A DNA stretch of 64,000 nucleotides from Laburnicola sp. R22_1 (GCA_014281115.1 JACONQ010000013.1:1602501-1666500), one strand, 5' to 3'; positions 15,423-27,681 are shown, numbered from the stretch's first letter. The notes: generated from the sequence alone by a model not told the origin. Numbers and translations are program-made.

Positions 15423-16135
15423 GTTGTGCGTCACAGGATTTAGGTTGTGGTGGAATGAGGAACAGGAAGAAAGAGGGAACGTTGGTGTATGATGACATGG
15501 ATATTGTTCCGAGGCAATCTCACCGAAGGCGCGCTAGCAAGACATGCCGAGGCACGAACTGGGTCGCGAGCGGTCCCGTGACCGATGGGAGGCCGGAGCA
15601 TGATGTCTGAGAGAGACGCGAGCGGCAACGGCACGCCAGCGGCAACGGCACGGCCGAGGCGGACGACGCAAACAGGCGGGCAGGGCGGGCAGGGCGAGGC
15701 TGGCGTGGCTGGCTCGTCCAGGCAGCGAGCGGTCAGCGATGGTGATGCAGCGCCATGGTGGACTGAGCCACAGCTGCGCGCGCCCGAAGCAGCCTAGCGC
15801 GATCCTCTGGATTTCCCGTTGTCGAGCACCCAGCAAGCGGGCGCTGGCGTGGGCTGCTCAGTGCTGTTCCATCACACACGACACTCTCCCACAAACGCCC
15901 GCACTGCCCCGTGAAGACGTCGGCTCCTCCCCGCACGTCTTTCTCGCTGCCATCCCACTGCTGCCGCTCCGGCTCTCTGCGCCCGCTGTCCGCTCTCCGC
16001 TGTCTTGCTCCTCCCCCCGCCGACGCCATACCCCACACTCCTCAGTGACGCTGCAAATCTATGCCCGAGAAGCGTCTCGCGCTCCACCCCGACGTCTCCC
16101 TCCCCTCCTTCCCCGCCACGTCATAGACTGCCGCG
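15423..16135. promoter_or_regulatory. Divergent intergenic region between acyl-CoA oxidase and PP2C genes
   Basis: About 0.7 kb of GC-rich sequence with long pyrimidine tracts (C/T-rich on the plus strand at 15930-16130) leading into the PP2C start. It must contain both promoters. Short open frames on each strand show no family motif. Confidence 0.5.
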
Positions 16136-17990
16136 ATGGGTCAGACTCTCTCAGAGCCCGTGGTTGAAAAGGTATCTCGACGTGCACTCGATGTCCCCGC
16201 CCCCGCCTCGCGCACACTGGCCCTGGCTGCCACGGCAACGGCCGCGATTGTGCGCGGGCGAGCACTCCACCGAGAGCTTTGCTGACGCTTCTGCTAGAAA
16301 TCACAATCCACCGATGGCGACAACTTGATTTTTGGCGTGTCCTCGATGCAAGGATGGCGAATCAGCATGGAGGACGCCCACGCATGCATCCTCGATCTGC
16401 ATGACCACGCTGAGGGGGCCAAGTCCACGCCCGCAGACAAGCGACTGAGTTTCTTCGGTGTCTACGACGGCCACGGCGGCGACAAGGTAGCGATATACAC
16501 GGGCGACCACCTGCACGAGATCGTTGCGAAACAGGAAGCCTTCAAACAAGGGGACATAAAAAAGGCTCTGCAGGACGGCTTCTTGGCGACCGACCGCGCG
16601 ATACTCAGCGGTACGTTGGAACCTGCTCAAGGCGTTGGGACGCACCGCTAACCCGTCGGTCACAGACCCCAAATATGAAGAGGAAGTGTCCGGATGCACT
16701 GCCTCTGTTGGCGTCATCTCGCACGACAGGATCTGGGTGGTACGTGACATGTCACCACTGGCTGCAAACAAACACTGAACAGCGCAGGCCAATTCGGGCG
16801 ATTCACGAAGCGTTTTGGGCATCAAAGGCCGCGCGAAACCTCTTTCCTACGACCACAAGCCCCAGAATGAAGGTGTGTGTCTATTCCCCTCACGCTGAGG
16901 CCCACTGACGATCCGCAGCCGAGAAAGCACGCATCCAGGCCGCCGGAGGCTTCGTGGATTTCGGTCGTGTGAACGGCAACCTCGCTCTGTCGAGAGCTAT
17001 TGGAGACTTCGAGTTCAAGAAGAGCGCAGAGCTCCCACCCGAGCAGCAAATAGTCACTGCCTACCCTGATGTCGAGATACACGATATCAGTGAGGATGAC
17101 GAGTTCTTGGTCATTGCCTGTGACGGTAAGAAAGTCCCACTCACAGTGTAAATGTTGATCATAGGGTTCGAAACTTGGCGTTGGTATATTCCATCCTGGG
17201 GTTGCCACGCCGTCCGGAACTTTGTGGCCAGCCACTATGCTACTTTCGACCTATGCTGACCCAAGTTTAGGAATCTGGGATTGTCAGTCATCTCAGGCTG
17301 TGATCGAGTTCGTCCGACGCGGCATCGTCGCAAAGCAGGACCTCGCATCCATTTGCGAAAATATGATGGACAACTGCTTGGCTTCCAATAGCGATACCGG
17401 TGGTGTCGGTTGTGACAACATGACGATGGTCATCATTGGTCTTCTGCAGGGGCGGACGAAGGAACAGTGGTACGAGGACATCGCAAAGAGGGTCGCCAGC
17501 GGAGAGGGCCCCTGCGCTCCGCCAGAATATGGCAAGTCTGACGATCCAGCCTCTCCCGCCTCAGAAGGCAATTAGTACAATTTTCTAATATATAATCCTA
17601 GCCGAATTCCGCGGGCCAGGAGTCCATCACCGCATTGATGATAGCCCAGACGATATTGACATGGAACTCGACGGTCGATTCCAAGGGACCCGAGGTACCT
17701 CGGGCGGGCGTATCATCCTTCTAGGTGATGGCACCGAAATCTCGACCGAGGCAGCCGATGCCGACATGTTCAACGATGATGAGGACAAGGACCTTGATTC
17801 CCAGGTCGACAGGTCGAATGGCGCAGCTCGAAATGAACGCGAGTCCACTCCCGCTCCACAACCAGCCAAAGAAACTACCGAGTCACCCTTGTCTGTAAAG
17901 ACGGAAAAGTCGGAAGGCGCCGACGCTAACAAGAAGGATACTACGGTGCCAGAGAAGATATCTGTCGGCACGCCTACAAGCAAGAAGTAA
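16136..17990 (+). CDS. Protein phosphatase 2C (Ptc2/Ptc3 type)
   Basis: Mn/Mg-dependent Ser/Thr phosphatase; Ptc2/3 enzymes dampen stress MAP-kinase and checkpoint signalling. Exons 16136-16171, 16298-16610, 16666-16739, 16788-16872, 16919-17125, 17271-17531 and 17602-17990 give 454 residues. Metal-binding motifs are all present: [51 protein letters not shown] and [19 protein letters not shown] at the start carries the Gly-2 of an N-myristoylation signal. The last intron uses a GC donor (G|GCAAGT at 17532), which joins PPEY to [11 protein letters not shown], the conserved fungal C-terminal extension; reading through instead ends at 17575. The tail is acidic and disordered. Intron sizes are otherwise 45-145 nt. 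Confidence 0.94.
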
Positions 17991-18803
17991 TCGGTGCTGC
18001 TCAGTGAATCTGCACCCGGAAGTCTTCGTCGAGGTACTGGCGCAGCTTCGACTTTCGGGTACTGTCCACGTTATGACGTTGCGGCGGGCTGGAATGTTGT
18101 CGGCGGGCTTGGGCTTTCACAAGCTCGGAAGGGGCGCTTGTGCAAGCAAATGAAACTGACGGGTTCATGAAATTACGAGCGAGCTCCTGATGTATCGGGT
18201 TATGATGGCCTCAGAACTTCTTCCAACAGGGCCTCTTGTCACGAATTGATACCTGGCGTCGCATGTCGTCGTCCCCCTTTTTTTCCCTCTTTTGTGTCTT
18301 AGTCTGGGGCCTATAGCGATGCGGTGCAGGTTTTCATAGATGGTGGTAGGTGACGATTAGGCAGCAGTGTGGTGCAGGTTGGGTTTGGAGGACACTCTCA
18401 CAAATTTATGCCTCCGTTGCGGCATTTCTTGGACAATTGTGTGCGGCACTTGGTACTGACAGTGAATGAGGTTACGCCTTGAGCTATTCCGGGAGACATG
18501 GTATTGCATTCCATCAGTGTAGACTCCCCTGTATCGCAAGGACGTCTAGCCTAGGTCTAGGTCGTGATGCAAGCGAGCGGCTGGCACCGCGGTGGGGCGA
18601 GGAAAGCTTAAAAGGCCGCCAAGAAAGAGGGATGCAGCTACGTACATAGTGTTCACTATTCACCGGCGACGGCTACCACCACCACCATCACCACCATCAC
18701 CCTGCGTCGTTGTTGCGCTATGTCCGCATAGCGTCGCCGCTTCGTCGCAGTTGCCCGCACAGAGGTACCCTCCGCGCGCACGTCGCCTGTCGCGCCGCCC
18801 AGC
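17991..18803. other. Intergenic: PP2C 3' flank and LST8 promoter
   Basis: About 0.8 kb with no supported gene. It holds a T-rich patch near 18275 and a run of CAC/CAT triplets at 18670-18705 just before LST8, which would code for nothing recognisable. Probably transcription termination on the left and the LST8 promoter on the right. Confidence 0.4.
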
Positions 18804-19965
18804 ATGTCGGTCATCCTCTGCACCGGTGAGTTGGGGTTGCTGTGGAATTGGGAACAAACATGGACTGACTGTCTGCAGCGGGGTACGACCACACAATTCG
18901 GTATGCCGCCGCCACCACCGCCACCACCACCACCACTACCCCCCACGGTCTCCTGTGGCATGCTAACCGTCTCCAGCTTCTGGGAGGCTCTCTCTGGCAT
19001 CTGTTCGCGCACCATCCCGCATCCCGACTCGCAGGTCAACCGTCTCTGCATCTCGCCCGACAAGCGTTTTCTCGCCGCAGCGGGCCACCACACGGTGAAG
19101 CTCTACGAGATCAAGTCGACCAACCCAAACCCCGTCCTCACCTTCGAGGGGCACACGTCCAACATCACGGGCGTCGCGTTCCACTGCGAGGGCAAGTGGA
19201 TGGTCACGAGCTCCGAAGACGGCACGGTCAAGATATGGGACACGCGCTCCGGCAGCGTGCAACGCAACTATACGCATGGAGTACCCGTCAACGACGTTGT
19301 CATTCACCCCAACCAGGGCGAGCTCATCAGCTGCGACCGCGGAGGCAACGTGCGCATCTGGGATCTGGGTGAGAACAAATGCTCCCACCAGCTCATCCCC
19401 GAGGACGATGTTTCGGTGGCTAGCGTCACCGTTGCCAGCGACGGATCCATGCTGTGCGCCGGAAACAACACGGTATGATTTGGGACGCTGCCGCTGCTTG
19501 CTTTACTCATTGTTGCAGGGCAACGTTTATGTCTGGCGCATGGTCCAGCGCGCCGAAGTTACCTCGCTCGTGCCCGTCTGCAAATTCGTGGCTCACCAAA
19601 CCTACATTACACGCGTTCTTTTGTCTCCAGATGTGCGCCACCTAGCGACTTGTAGTGCTGACCACACGGCTAGAATCTGGTCCGTCGACACCTCGCAGCC
19701 ACACAATGTGACGCCACAGGACCAGCTTCCGGGTCCCGCGGACCGTGACGCGAACGCCTTCCCTCTTGAGACGACGCTACACGGTCATCAGCGATGGGTC
19801 TGGGACTGTGCATTCAGCGCCGATTCGGCCTATCTGGTGACTGCATGCTCCGACCACTATGCGCGGCTTTGGGAGCTGAACAGCCAGAGTATCATAAGGC
19901 AGTACAATGGGCACCACAGGGGTGCCGTGTGCGTGGCGCTGAATGATACAGCTGTGGGAAACTGA
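18804..19965 (+). CDS. LST8: WD40 protein Lst8, subunit of TOR complexes
   Basis: Lst8 binds the TOR kinase domain and belongs to TORC1 and TORC2. Exons 18804-18825, 18879-18900, 18977-19472 and 19519-19965 join in frame to 328 residues (family about 310-320). The first two exons are only 22 nt each, and together give MSVILCTAGYDHTIRFWEAL. Seven WD repeats can be followed, e.g. FEGHTSNITGVAFH, SSEDGTVKIWDTRSG, SCDRGGNVRIWDL, CSADHTARIWSVD and TACSDHYARLWELN. The terminal GHHRGAVCVALNDTAVGN is the usual closing repeat. The second intron is rich in CCG/CCA triplets, which could be mistaken for a poly-proline coding stretch. Confidence 0.95.
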
Positions 19966-20689
19966 GCAGGCTGAAGAGGTGGTGTCTTGTAGGCTCCGTT
20001 TTTCGCAGCTTGTATTAGCGTGGCGTAAGGGACCTCGACTGGCCAGCGTAGCTCACATATCCAGCGGCGCGATGTTTACTTGAGAGGTGACAATGGTGCA
20101 ACTGCACATGTGTCTTTGGTGTTCAGGCGCAGGTGACGAGTCGATGAGGATTTCATAGCATCGCTGCGAACTGTCGCTGGTGAATAATCTGACGCAGCGT
20201 GAGGTCTGGAAGGCAAAGCCTTAGGCCTGGATGATGAGGTCGCCCCTTGGTGGTCAATGTTTTACGGCGCCTAGAGGTCATGATGATGAAACAGTTATAG
20301 ACTAGGTGTTATACTAGATTTTATACACTGGAATGAGTTACAGCAGTGCAGTGTATCTACAGAGATTAGTTTTCGGTAGGTTGTGGTAAACCAAGTAGTC
20401 GTTGTGCGGCACAGGCATCCAGTTTTAGCAAGAGGATTGTACAGCAAGGCAAGTTTACCTAGGTAATGCCTTGGTCAGTCCTCTTTCGACAGATACATCA
20501 CCATGTATGCACTAGACATTTCCGTCGACATGATATGACAGCGCGTAAGGGCTTATATATATCCGTTTAACACTGCTTTCCATCACAGCGTTTTACCGTG
20601 TACCGAAAGGTTTACGATGATTCTGATCCTGATATCCGTTCAACACCGAAAGTACGCGAAGTTTCCTCTTTGAATAGGCGTAGTATAAC
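19966..20689. other. Convergent intergenic region LST8/MPP10
   Basis: About 0.72 kb between two converging stop codons. AT-richer than the flanking genes, with several TATA-like and TAGTTT-like strings. No open frame of note. Holds the 3' ends of both neighbours. Confidence 0.4.
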
Positions 20690-22978
20690 CTAAAGTTTGT
20701 AACTCCCCGCCCCCCTCCTCACACCCTCCTTGACTCCCGTCCCCTCTACGTCCGTTACCACCCCCTTCTTGCCGATGACTTGTACACCACCCTTCTTAAG
20801 ATCCCCAATCAACTGCTTCTTATCTTTCTGCTTCTTCTCCTTGGCTGAGAGATCCGCAGGTTTCTTCTCCTCGACATGCAGCCCCGCCTTCTTGATCCTC
20901 TCCTTCTCCCTACGTCGCCGCCTCAGCTTCTGCTCACGCGTCATCTCGTCGCGCGCAACAGGCAACCCGCTCTTGGTAACGACTTCTACCTTCTCCTTAT
21001 CATCGCCGGGCTTGTAGAGTTCTTGCGGCGCAAGCATGCTGGCGCTGGCAATTTCGCCCGAGGCAGTGGGCCGCGCGTCTTCCATTTCGATGGCCGGCGC
21101 GTCGACGCGGATCTCGAGGTTCGTGACCGTAGGCTTAGGCTTGAAGTTGCTAGAGCTGAGGCTATCCAATTTCCCACTCACACTCTTCCACAGCGCTTCA
21201 ATTTCCTTGTGCTCCTTCGTCAATTTCGCATCTTTCTCGTCCACAAAATTGGGATCTGCACTTCTCAGATGTTCTTCCTCGTATATCTCCGCTAGACCCT
21301 TGGCGTTCTTAGTATCATCAAGCTCGAAGAGACCGCGCCGTTCTCTGGGGCCTGTAGCTAGGTCGTCAGGACGTCTTCGGCGCACTTCGTCGAAGTCGCC
21401 GCCGAGGATGCGCCGCTTGATGAGAGCCTAGGGAACATTAGTAACTATATAGAGTCGTATCGGGATAGCCCTTTACCTCGATGTCTTCGCTGATTTCTTG
21501 CGTGATTACCGGAACGGGTTTGCCGGCCCTTTCATACTCTAGTTCTTCAGAAAGCAAGCTATTCTGGCCGGGGCGATCTACTCCACGAACTTCGCCTGAG
21601 AGCTGCCATCCACGCTTCGCAACGTTCTGCAATTCATCATTAGCCATCTTCGTAACCAATCATAAGTATAGGCTGCACCTACAGCTGCCTCCAGCTTACG
21701 GATTTGCTCTGCCAGCTTGGCCTTTCTGCGTTCGTGCGTTGAGCGGCGCGACATTGGATCTGAAGGGTCTAGGTCTGAGAAGGCCTCTGACTCAACGCCG
21801 TCTTCGTCCGAGAACAAGTCGCCATGGACTCTCGAAATGACATTTTGCATGTCGTCCTCTTCTGGTGACTTGTCGTCCTGGGCATCTGCTGCAAGGGAGA
21901 AATTGTGGGGATTTGGGCGCCCGCGCTTTTTCTGGTTTTTGCCTGCCTTCCTTGCTGGTGGCGCAAAGAAATCGGCATAAAAGATGCTATTCGCATTTGC
22001 ATCCTCATCCACGGCGTCCATTCCGCCATCATCGTCGTCGCTATCGCCTTCCGGGGCATCGAGACGGACGTTAGAAAATGTCGGGCCCCCTTCATCGTCG
22101 GTTTCGTCGTCTGGCATTCCCTTGTCTCCGTTCACAATTGTGGTTTTGTATGGATCGGCCTCCCAGTCAATTTCCTCTTCGTCGCTGTCCGCAGCTTCGC
22201 CTTGGTTGTCCCGCTGCTCAAGGAAATCGGTAGCCTTGTTGAACTGGTCGATTTCGAAAAACCCATCATTGAGGCCGCTGGGATCGGGGCGGTAGGTAGC
22301 GGGCACATCATCAGAGGGCATGTCGGGGTCTTCATCAAGCATATCGTCCACCTCGTCGTGCTCTTCGCCTAGATCTTCTCCGTCTGAAGTCATCCCGGCA
22401 GACACATCTTCGCCGTCGTACTCCCAGTCGACACCCTCTTCACCAATGTCGGAGCTTTCATCGCCCTCTTCTGGTTCTGACATATCATGCTCCGAAGCGC
22501 CCTCGCCTGCTGGGATGGCCAGTGTGTCGTCGTCGTCGTCGTCCTGTGGAAGCGCCCGTTCAATCTCGTCGGTTGCAGCATCTAGGATCTTCCTGGTCTG
22601 CTCGAAGACCTGGTTGCAACTAAAGCCTTGAAGATGCACCTTCTTCAAGTGCAAGACTCTGCCATCGCCGTCGTAGCCCGCGCCCCGCTTCCTCTTCCGC
22701 CTCAGGTCCTGCTGCCGCAGCGTCTGGGCTTCGCTCACGCCCGCAGCCAGCGGATCGAGAATCTGCTTGGCGGCAGCGAGAAAGGCGCCGCTCAGCTGTG
22801 CGGTCGGCTGCAGGAAGGCGAGAGGGCTCGTGAGGAGCAGGAGCGTCGATGCGGGAGCCTGTGCGGCGACGGGGAGGTCCATTGCTGGCGGTAGAGGTGG
22901 TGGAGGTGGCGGTGCGGAGCCTGCCGAGAGCGTGTGCGACGAGATGGAGGCATCGGGCGAGAAGGACACGGGCGCCAT
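20690..22978 (-). CDS. MPP10: U3 snoRNP protein Mpp10
   Basis: Mpp10 is a core component of the U3 small-subunit processome needed for early 18S rRNA cleavages in the nucleolus. Exons on the minus strand 22978-21683, 21647-21477 and 21427-20690 give 734 residues. Features in order: N-terminal Ala/Pro-rich leader; acidic middle with poly-Asp runs; the conserved SGLNDGFFEIDQFNKAT block; then a second conserved half with WQLSGEVRGVDRPGQNSLL, DFDEVRRRRPDDL, KGLAEIYEEEHL and EIEALWKSVSGKLDSLS. The end is a basic Lys/Arg-rich stretch (EQKLRRRRREKERIKKAG) suited to nucleolar RNA binding. Domain order and length match the family. Both introns are 35-50 nt and phase 0. Confidence 0.93.
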
Positions 22979-23304
22979 GCTTCGGATTGCGTTTGCGCCT
23001 ATCGCTGCCGTCTCTTGCTGGCAATTGCGTCCATGGCAGCGGCCGCGCTCAAGAACTTTTTGGGTGGAGACGGTGGCCCGTGCTCTTTACCGCTCCATGC
23101 CCCACCGTGCGTGCACTGGACATCTGGAAGACTCGTGATAGGATCATGTGCTCATGTTCGTTCCAAGGTTCCTGCTGCCAGGCTGCTGGCATCTACACCT
23201 CTGCGCGCCTTTCACTCTTGCAGTCAAACTCATGTTTCCATGCTACGTCTTTGCGGTGACAACATTTGAATGATAGAGACAGATCCGTGACATTATGCCT
23301 ACAG

Positions 23305-24779
23305 TCACAGCCAGGTCATTGCCAAACCAATTCCAGAAACATAGGCTATCACGGCCCACATGGACTTCGTGACAGGTATCGCGGCCATACTAGCTGCCAC
23401 TTTCGCCGACACGCTCGTTCCCGAGGTTGCTGTGCACTGTTGTTGCCCACATGCGAAGCCGTCAGGGCAGCAATCCCCTCCAACATCCGCAGCACAGCTA
23501 TACCATGCACTCGGACAATTTCCACCTTGTCCAGCAGCCGTAGTAGCAGCACTGGCCCCGCTCGGTGCAATAATTACTGCACCATTGGTATTGATGACTG
23601 TGGTGCTGGCTGTGAGTATACATGAGCCTGTCGTGTGGCAATCGCGTCCAACGCGGCAACAGCCGGACGGATAGTATGCGCTGCATACATAGAATCCAAC
23701 GGGGCAAATGGAATCGGTAACCGAGGTCGCGGGTGGCGCAGATGTGGTTCTAGAGTCGCTGGTGGGGCGGGCTGGTGCTGAAGGCGCCATTGTATTTGAA
23801 ATGTCATCACCAAGACAGGAAGCGCCTGTTGTGCAAGTGCGTCCGTTTTGGCAGCAGCCGCCACCGACAGAAGCTGGACAGGAGAACCAGCCCGTGGTGC
23901 AAGTTTGAGATGCTAATGTTGTGGGCGAGGGAGAGGAGGAAGTGAAGGAAGGCTCCGTCGTTGGTACCACAACAACGCCTGTTGACAATGAGGATGTACG
24001 AGATCCTGAGGTGGGTGTAGGGGCTTGGACGAAAGTCACCGACGTAGTCATCACGACACCTGCTCAATTATCAGTCTAATACTGCTGACACCCTGGCCCT
24101 CATACGAGGTAGTAGAAGAACACTTACACCCAACATCCAGGCAACTATATCCAGGCAAACAACATCCTCCGTTCGGACTGTCCGGACAACTGGAATACCC
24201 AGCATCGGTGTCACAACTGATGTCTCCCCCACAATTCTGCCCGCTCGGACAGCAACCCACAGGCCCGAGGCCATTGTCAGGAATGCTTATACACGAGCTC
24301 CCTACGCTGCAGCAGCTGTCCGGTGCGCCAATCTCAGAACAATCATTCGTTCCCTTGGGGCATTTGAAACCACGCTTCATCAGTGCATCTCTTACGCGCA
24401 GCCGTAGCAACCACGACTGGAGGAGCAAACCCTCATCGACCGGTCGCAAAGGCGCCTCCAACCGCCATGTGACATTGCTCCGCTCTCCACTCCTAACTTC
24501 CGCGCGCTTGTTCTTCCCAGCACCTTGAAAATCCGACGCAAACAGCCAATTATCAATCATGAACATTTCCCCCTCATCGCTGCTCATTTTCTTCACACCA
24601 ACCGGCTGCTCCCTCCGCATCTTCTCTTGAACGTCCAGACTCCGCTTGACGTACACCTCATCCTCAGGGAAATACTTCATATGCTTGGGCACGTTGTGTG
24701 GCCATTGCGGTTCGGCAGTGGCAGAGAAAGCGCAGAGGAGTACGGTAGGGGGGAGCGCAAGCAGGCTGGGTAGCTTCAT
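23305..24779 (-). CDS. Secreted, probably GPI-anchored cysteine-rich protein
   Basis: Not assigned to a characterised protein. Two exons on the minus strand, 24779-24128 and 24059-23305, give 468 residues. A signal peptide is clear (MKLPSLLALPPTVLLCAFSA). The body has repeated Cys-rich modules with the pattern CP..W/Y.C....GG.CC..G..C, for example CPSAWYSCAADVGGDCCPDG, CPVGFYVCSAYYPSGCC and CPASVGGGCCQNGRTC, separated by Ser/Thr-rich linkers likely to be O-glycosylated. The C-terminus is hydrophobic (AVIAYVSGIGLAMTWL) after a small-residue region, as in a GPI attachment signal. It is expected at the cell wall or plasma membrane. Modules look like those in fungal GPI-anchored Cys-rich surface proteins, function unknown. 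Confidence 0.75.
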
Positions 24780-25430
24780 GGCGCGATAAACAAACAAAGG
24801 ATAGCTACAAAGGACGCCAAATATTCGTAGAAGGTTATCCGGGTCTATTTGAGAGGAGCAGCATATAAATCAGTAGAAGTAGGATCAAATGTTAAGGCGA
24901 GATCGCTGAGAGGTGGGCTGATGCCTAGCCTTGAGAAATTGGCGAAAATTGGCGAGGCTGGGATGCGTTGGCAACGTCATGTCTGTGCTGTGGCTACGTG
25001 TGCAAGGTACATTCTGAAATCATCACGAGTCCTTGCAGGAGAAAGAAAGCCGCGACAACTTCCAAAGCAGATAATGCGACGTGAGGGGAGACAAGGTCGA
25101 AGGTTATAAATTTCAGTTCGTTTCGAAGCCTTGGCATAGGGACATGCCGCGCTAGACTAGGCCGTCATGTTGCTTAGCTCTTCTCTCCCCTTCTATTATT
25201 CTTAGAATACATTTATTCTATTCTATTAAACGTCGTCACTTCCGCCTTATAAACTTATGACTTGACTTTAGCTTGTGTTCACGTACTTCTGTCTTGACTA
25301 ACTTCTCAATTACTGGCTCGCGTAGCACAAACCTGTCCTTCAAACGCTGGGATCCGGCCTCGGGATCCGTCATGAGCGCCGTTTACGCGCAGCAATGTAC
25401 GATTTCTCGAACCCTCCGCGACATCTATCC
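24780..25430. other. Intergenic, boundary between gene block and transposon island
   Basis: About 0.65 kb with no supported gene. Base composition shifts: 25180-25260 is markedly AT-rich. It includes the promoter of the cysteine-rich protein gene on its left and, on its right, sequence that may be the lost 5' part of the phosphotransferase gene. Confidence 0.35.
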
Positions 25431-25572
25431 AACCAAGCTCAGTTATGTGTGTTATGTTTTCCTTTGGCTATTCTCACCGAGAGGGACGTCAGCCGGCCAT
25501 AGTAAGCTTGTACGCTTAGTCATCAGTTACGTGATGAGTCGCGCGCTATCAGTTGAACCAAGCTCAGTTATG
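25431..25572. repeat. Short dispersed element with 17-bp flanking direct repeats (copy 1)
   Basis: The 17-mer aaccaagctcagttatg occurs at 25431-25447 and again at 25556-25572. Between them lie 108 bp whose core (ggctattctcacc, then gagggacgtcagccggcc, then tgtacgcttagtcat) recurs at 61179-61259, where the flanks are a different direct repeat. That is the pattern of two independent insertions of one small element, each with its own target duplication. Length and target-duplication size suit target-primed reverse transcription (SINE-like), but no promoter boxes or tail are evident. Lies upstream of the split phosphotransferase gene. Confidence 0.6.
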
Positions 25573-25742
25573 AACACCTCCAATAGTCCCTAAGAACGCA
25601 AACTTCGACGTCCAAAGCTCAACGTTTTTCCGGCACTACGATTAGTTGCCATCGCCGGATGAGGTCCGCTCGCAAGCGCGTGCCCAATATCTTGCTGGCA
25701 CGAATTGGGGAAGCAAGGACAGAGACGTCTCTACTACTTATA

Positions 25743-25787
25743 CCGTGTTTCATCACCTGACGATCGGCCCCACCGGACGATCGATTT
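25743..25787 (+). repeat. Left terminal inverted repeat of transposon copy 1
   Basis: Pairs with the reverse complement of 27797-27841. Contains two GACGATCG units whose starts are 17 bp apart, likely transposase-binding sites (inference). Confidence 0.85.
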
Positions 25788-25840
25788 TCCGCCTCAACAG
25801 CCCAACTTCGGCACCTTTTGCAACGCTCTATACAACGAAT

Positions 25841-27681
25841 ATGGCCAAATTAAGTGCTGCTCTTAACTATTTGAGCTCGCTGAGCATCTCTGAGAAGCCT
25901 AATTACACCAAAGTCGCTCAAAAATATGGCTGCGATCGCAATACGTTGTCGCGCCGGCATCGCAGGGTGCAGGGCACGCGCGACGCGCTGGCCGACAGCC
26001 AGCGCCTCCTCAACTCCCAACAGGAAACTGAGCTTCTACAATATATTGATGGCCTTTGCGAACGAGGATTACCCCTACAAAGGAGATGATACGAAATTTC
26101 GCATCAGAAATAGCTGGGAAGCCTGCTGGCAAAAACTGGGTTGACCGATTTATACGACGCCACAAAGTCGACCTACTTTCGCACTAGACCTCTGGTATAG
26201 ACGCCTCACGTAAACGCGCCGACTCTGCCTTCAAGTACGCCCTATATTTCGAGCTCCTACGTAAAAAGATTGAGCAGTATAACGTTGACAAGCGCCACAT
26301 GTACAATATGGATGAGAAGGGTTTCCTAATTGGGGTGCTGTCAAAAATGAAGCGTGTCTTCTCCCGACAGCGCTATGAGAGCGGCGGCATTAAACAAATG
26401 CTCTAGGACGGCAATCGCGAGTGGATTACGACGCTGGCATGTATTTGCGCTGATGGAAGCTCTCTTACGCCTTGCTTGATTTATCAAGCGCAGTCAAACA
26501 ATATACAAGACACCTGGTTACAAGATTTTAACGACTCCTCACACAAAGCTCTTTTTGCAGTATCACCAAGTGGATGGACGAACAACGATTTAGGCCTAGC
26601 ATGGGTTAAACAGGTGTTTGACAGGGAGACTAAGGCAAAGGCGCGCCGCGATTATCGTCTACTACTCCTTGATGGCTATGGATCGCATGTTACAATAGAG
26701 TTTATTAACTACTGCGATCAAAATAAGATCCTCCTGGCTATCTATCCACCTTATTTAACCCATACGCTCCAGCCGCTTAACGTCGCGCTATTCAAGCCTC
26801 TTAGCACTGCCTACTCTGCTGAACTTACTAAGTATTTGGATAAGTGCCAGGGCCTCTCAAGAGTCACAAAGCGCGACTTCTTCGCTATGTTTGAGAGGGC
26901 CTGGCAGTGCTCCTTTTAAGAAAATACGATCTGCAGCGCCTTTAAGGCCACTGGCCTAGTGCCTTTTAACCCCTAAGTAATCCTTTAGCGCTTTAATAAT
27001 ATAGACCTAGAGCGGCTATCCTTAAGCGATAGCAGCTCTTCTGTACTTAGCGCTTTAGATTGGCGTAAAATTGAGAGACTCTTGCGCCAGGTTATCGCTG
27101 ATACTTACGCTGAGGGGTCCCGGCAGCTCTCCCGCACTATGCACTCAATTTTAGTGCGCAACGCCCTCCTGAACTATAAAAATAAGCGTTTACGAGAAGC
27201 GCTAGCCCAGAAGAAGCGCCCTACGCAAGGAAAGCTTCTACTGCTTGAACCACCTATAAATTACGCTAGTGGCGCCATATTTTGGTCCCCTACAAAGGTT
27301 AAGGAAGCTCGCCAACGCCAGGCACAAAAAGATCAGGAGGCAAAGGCTAAGGAGCAAGAGAAGGAGCAGAGGAAGGCTATCCAGGAGGAGCGGAGGCGTA
27401 TAAAGGCTATACAAAAGGAGGAGCGCGCCCAGGGCCCTGGCGTCAACCCAGGCGCTTCGGGCACCAAAAGCAAGGCCCCCAAAGGCATCCAAGAAGCTCC
27501 TCTCCTACTCTAAAACACCTCCAAGGTGACGCATAAGGGCAAGGAGAAGGCTATTACACCTCCTTTAATTAATGAGGAGGATGTAGAGTACAACTTTTCA
27601 TCTGTTGTAGATGTGGCGCCTACGCCAGCGCGTACACGCCGGGGTCGCTCTTTACGGCTCCCTGAGCGTTATCGCACCTAA
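25841..27681 (+). pseudogene. Decayed DDE transposase of copy 1
   Basis: Starts MAKLSAALNYLSSL and shows the N-terminal helix-turn-helix (KVAQKYGCDRNTLSRRH), then NMDEKGFLIGVLSKMKRVFS with the first catalytic Asp, LLLLDGYGSHVTIEFINYC with the second, and HTLQPLNVALFKPL. The third acidic position is Asn in PLN where relatives have Asp or Asn. The frame is broken by several stops and shifts: a shift after 26080, TAG at 26404-26406 where copies 2 and 3 have Gln, and stops around 26917 and 26975. The C-terminal part is Lys/Glu/Ala-rich, ending SLRLPERYRT. Not expected to be active. Confidence 0.88.

Noticed and set aside
17532..17575. Early C-terminus of the PP2C protein
   Set aside because: Read-through across a GC-AG intron; the spliced form matches the conserved tail. 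Kept as a possible minor isoform only.
18901..18960. Poly-proline coding stretch in LST8
   Set aside because: It is the second intron (GT at 18901, AG at 18976); removing it restores the first WD repeat.
27238..27492. Leu-rich minus-strand frame resembling a membrane protein
   Set aside because: Antisense of the Lys/Glu-rich transposase tail; Leu runs are produced by complementing AAG/GAG codons.
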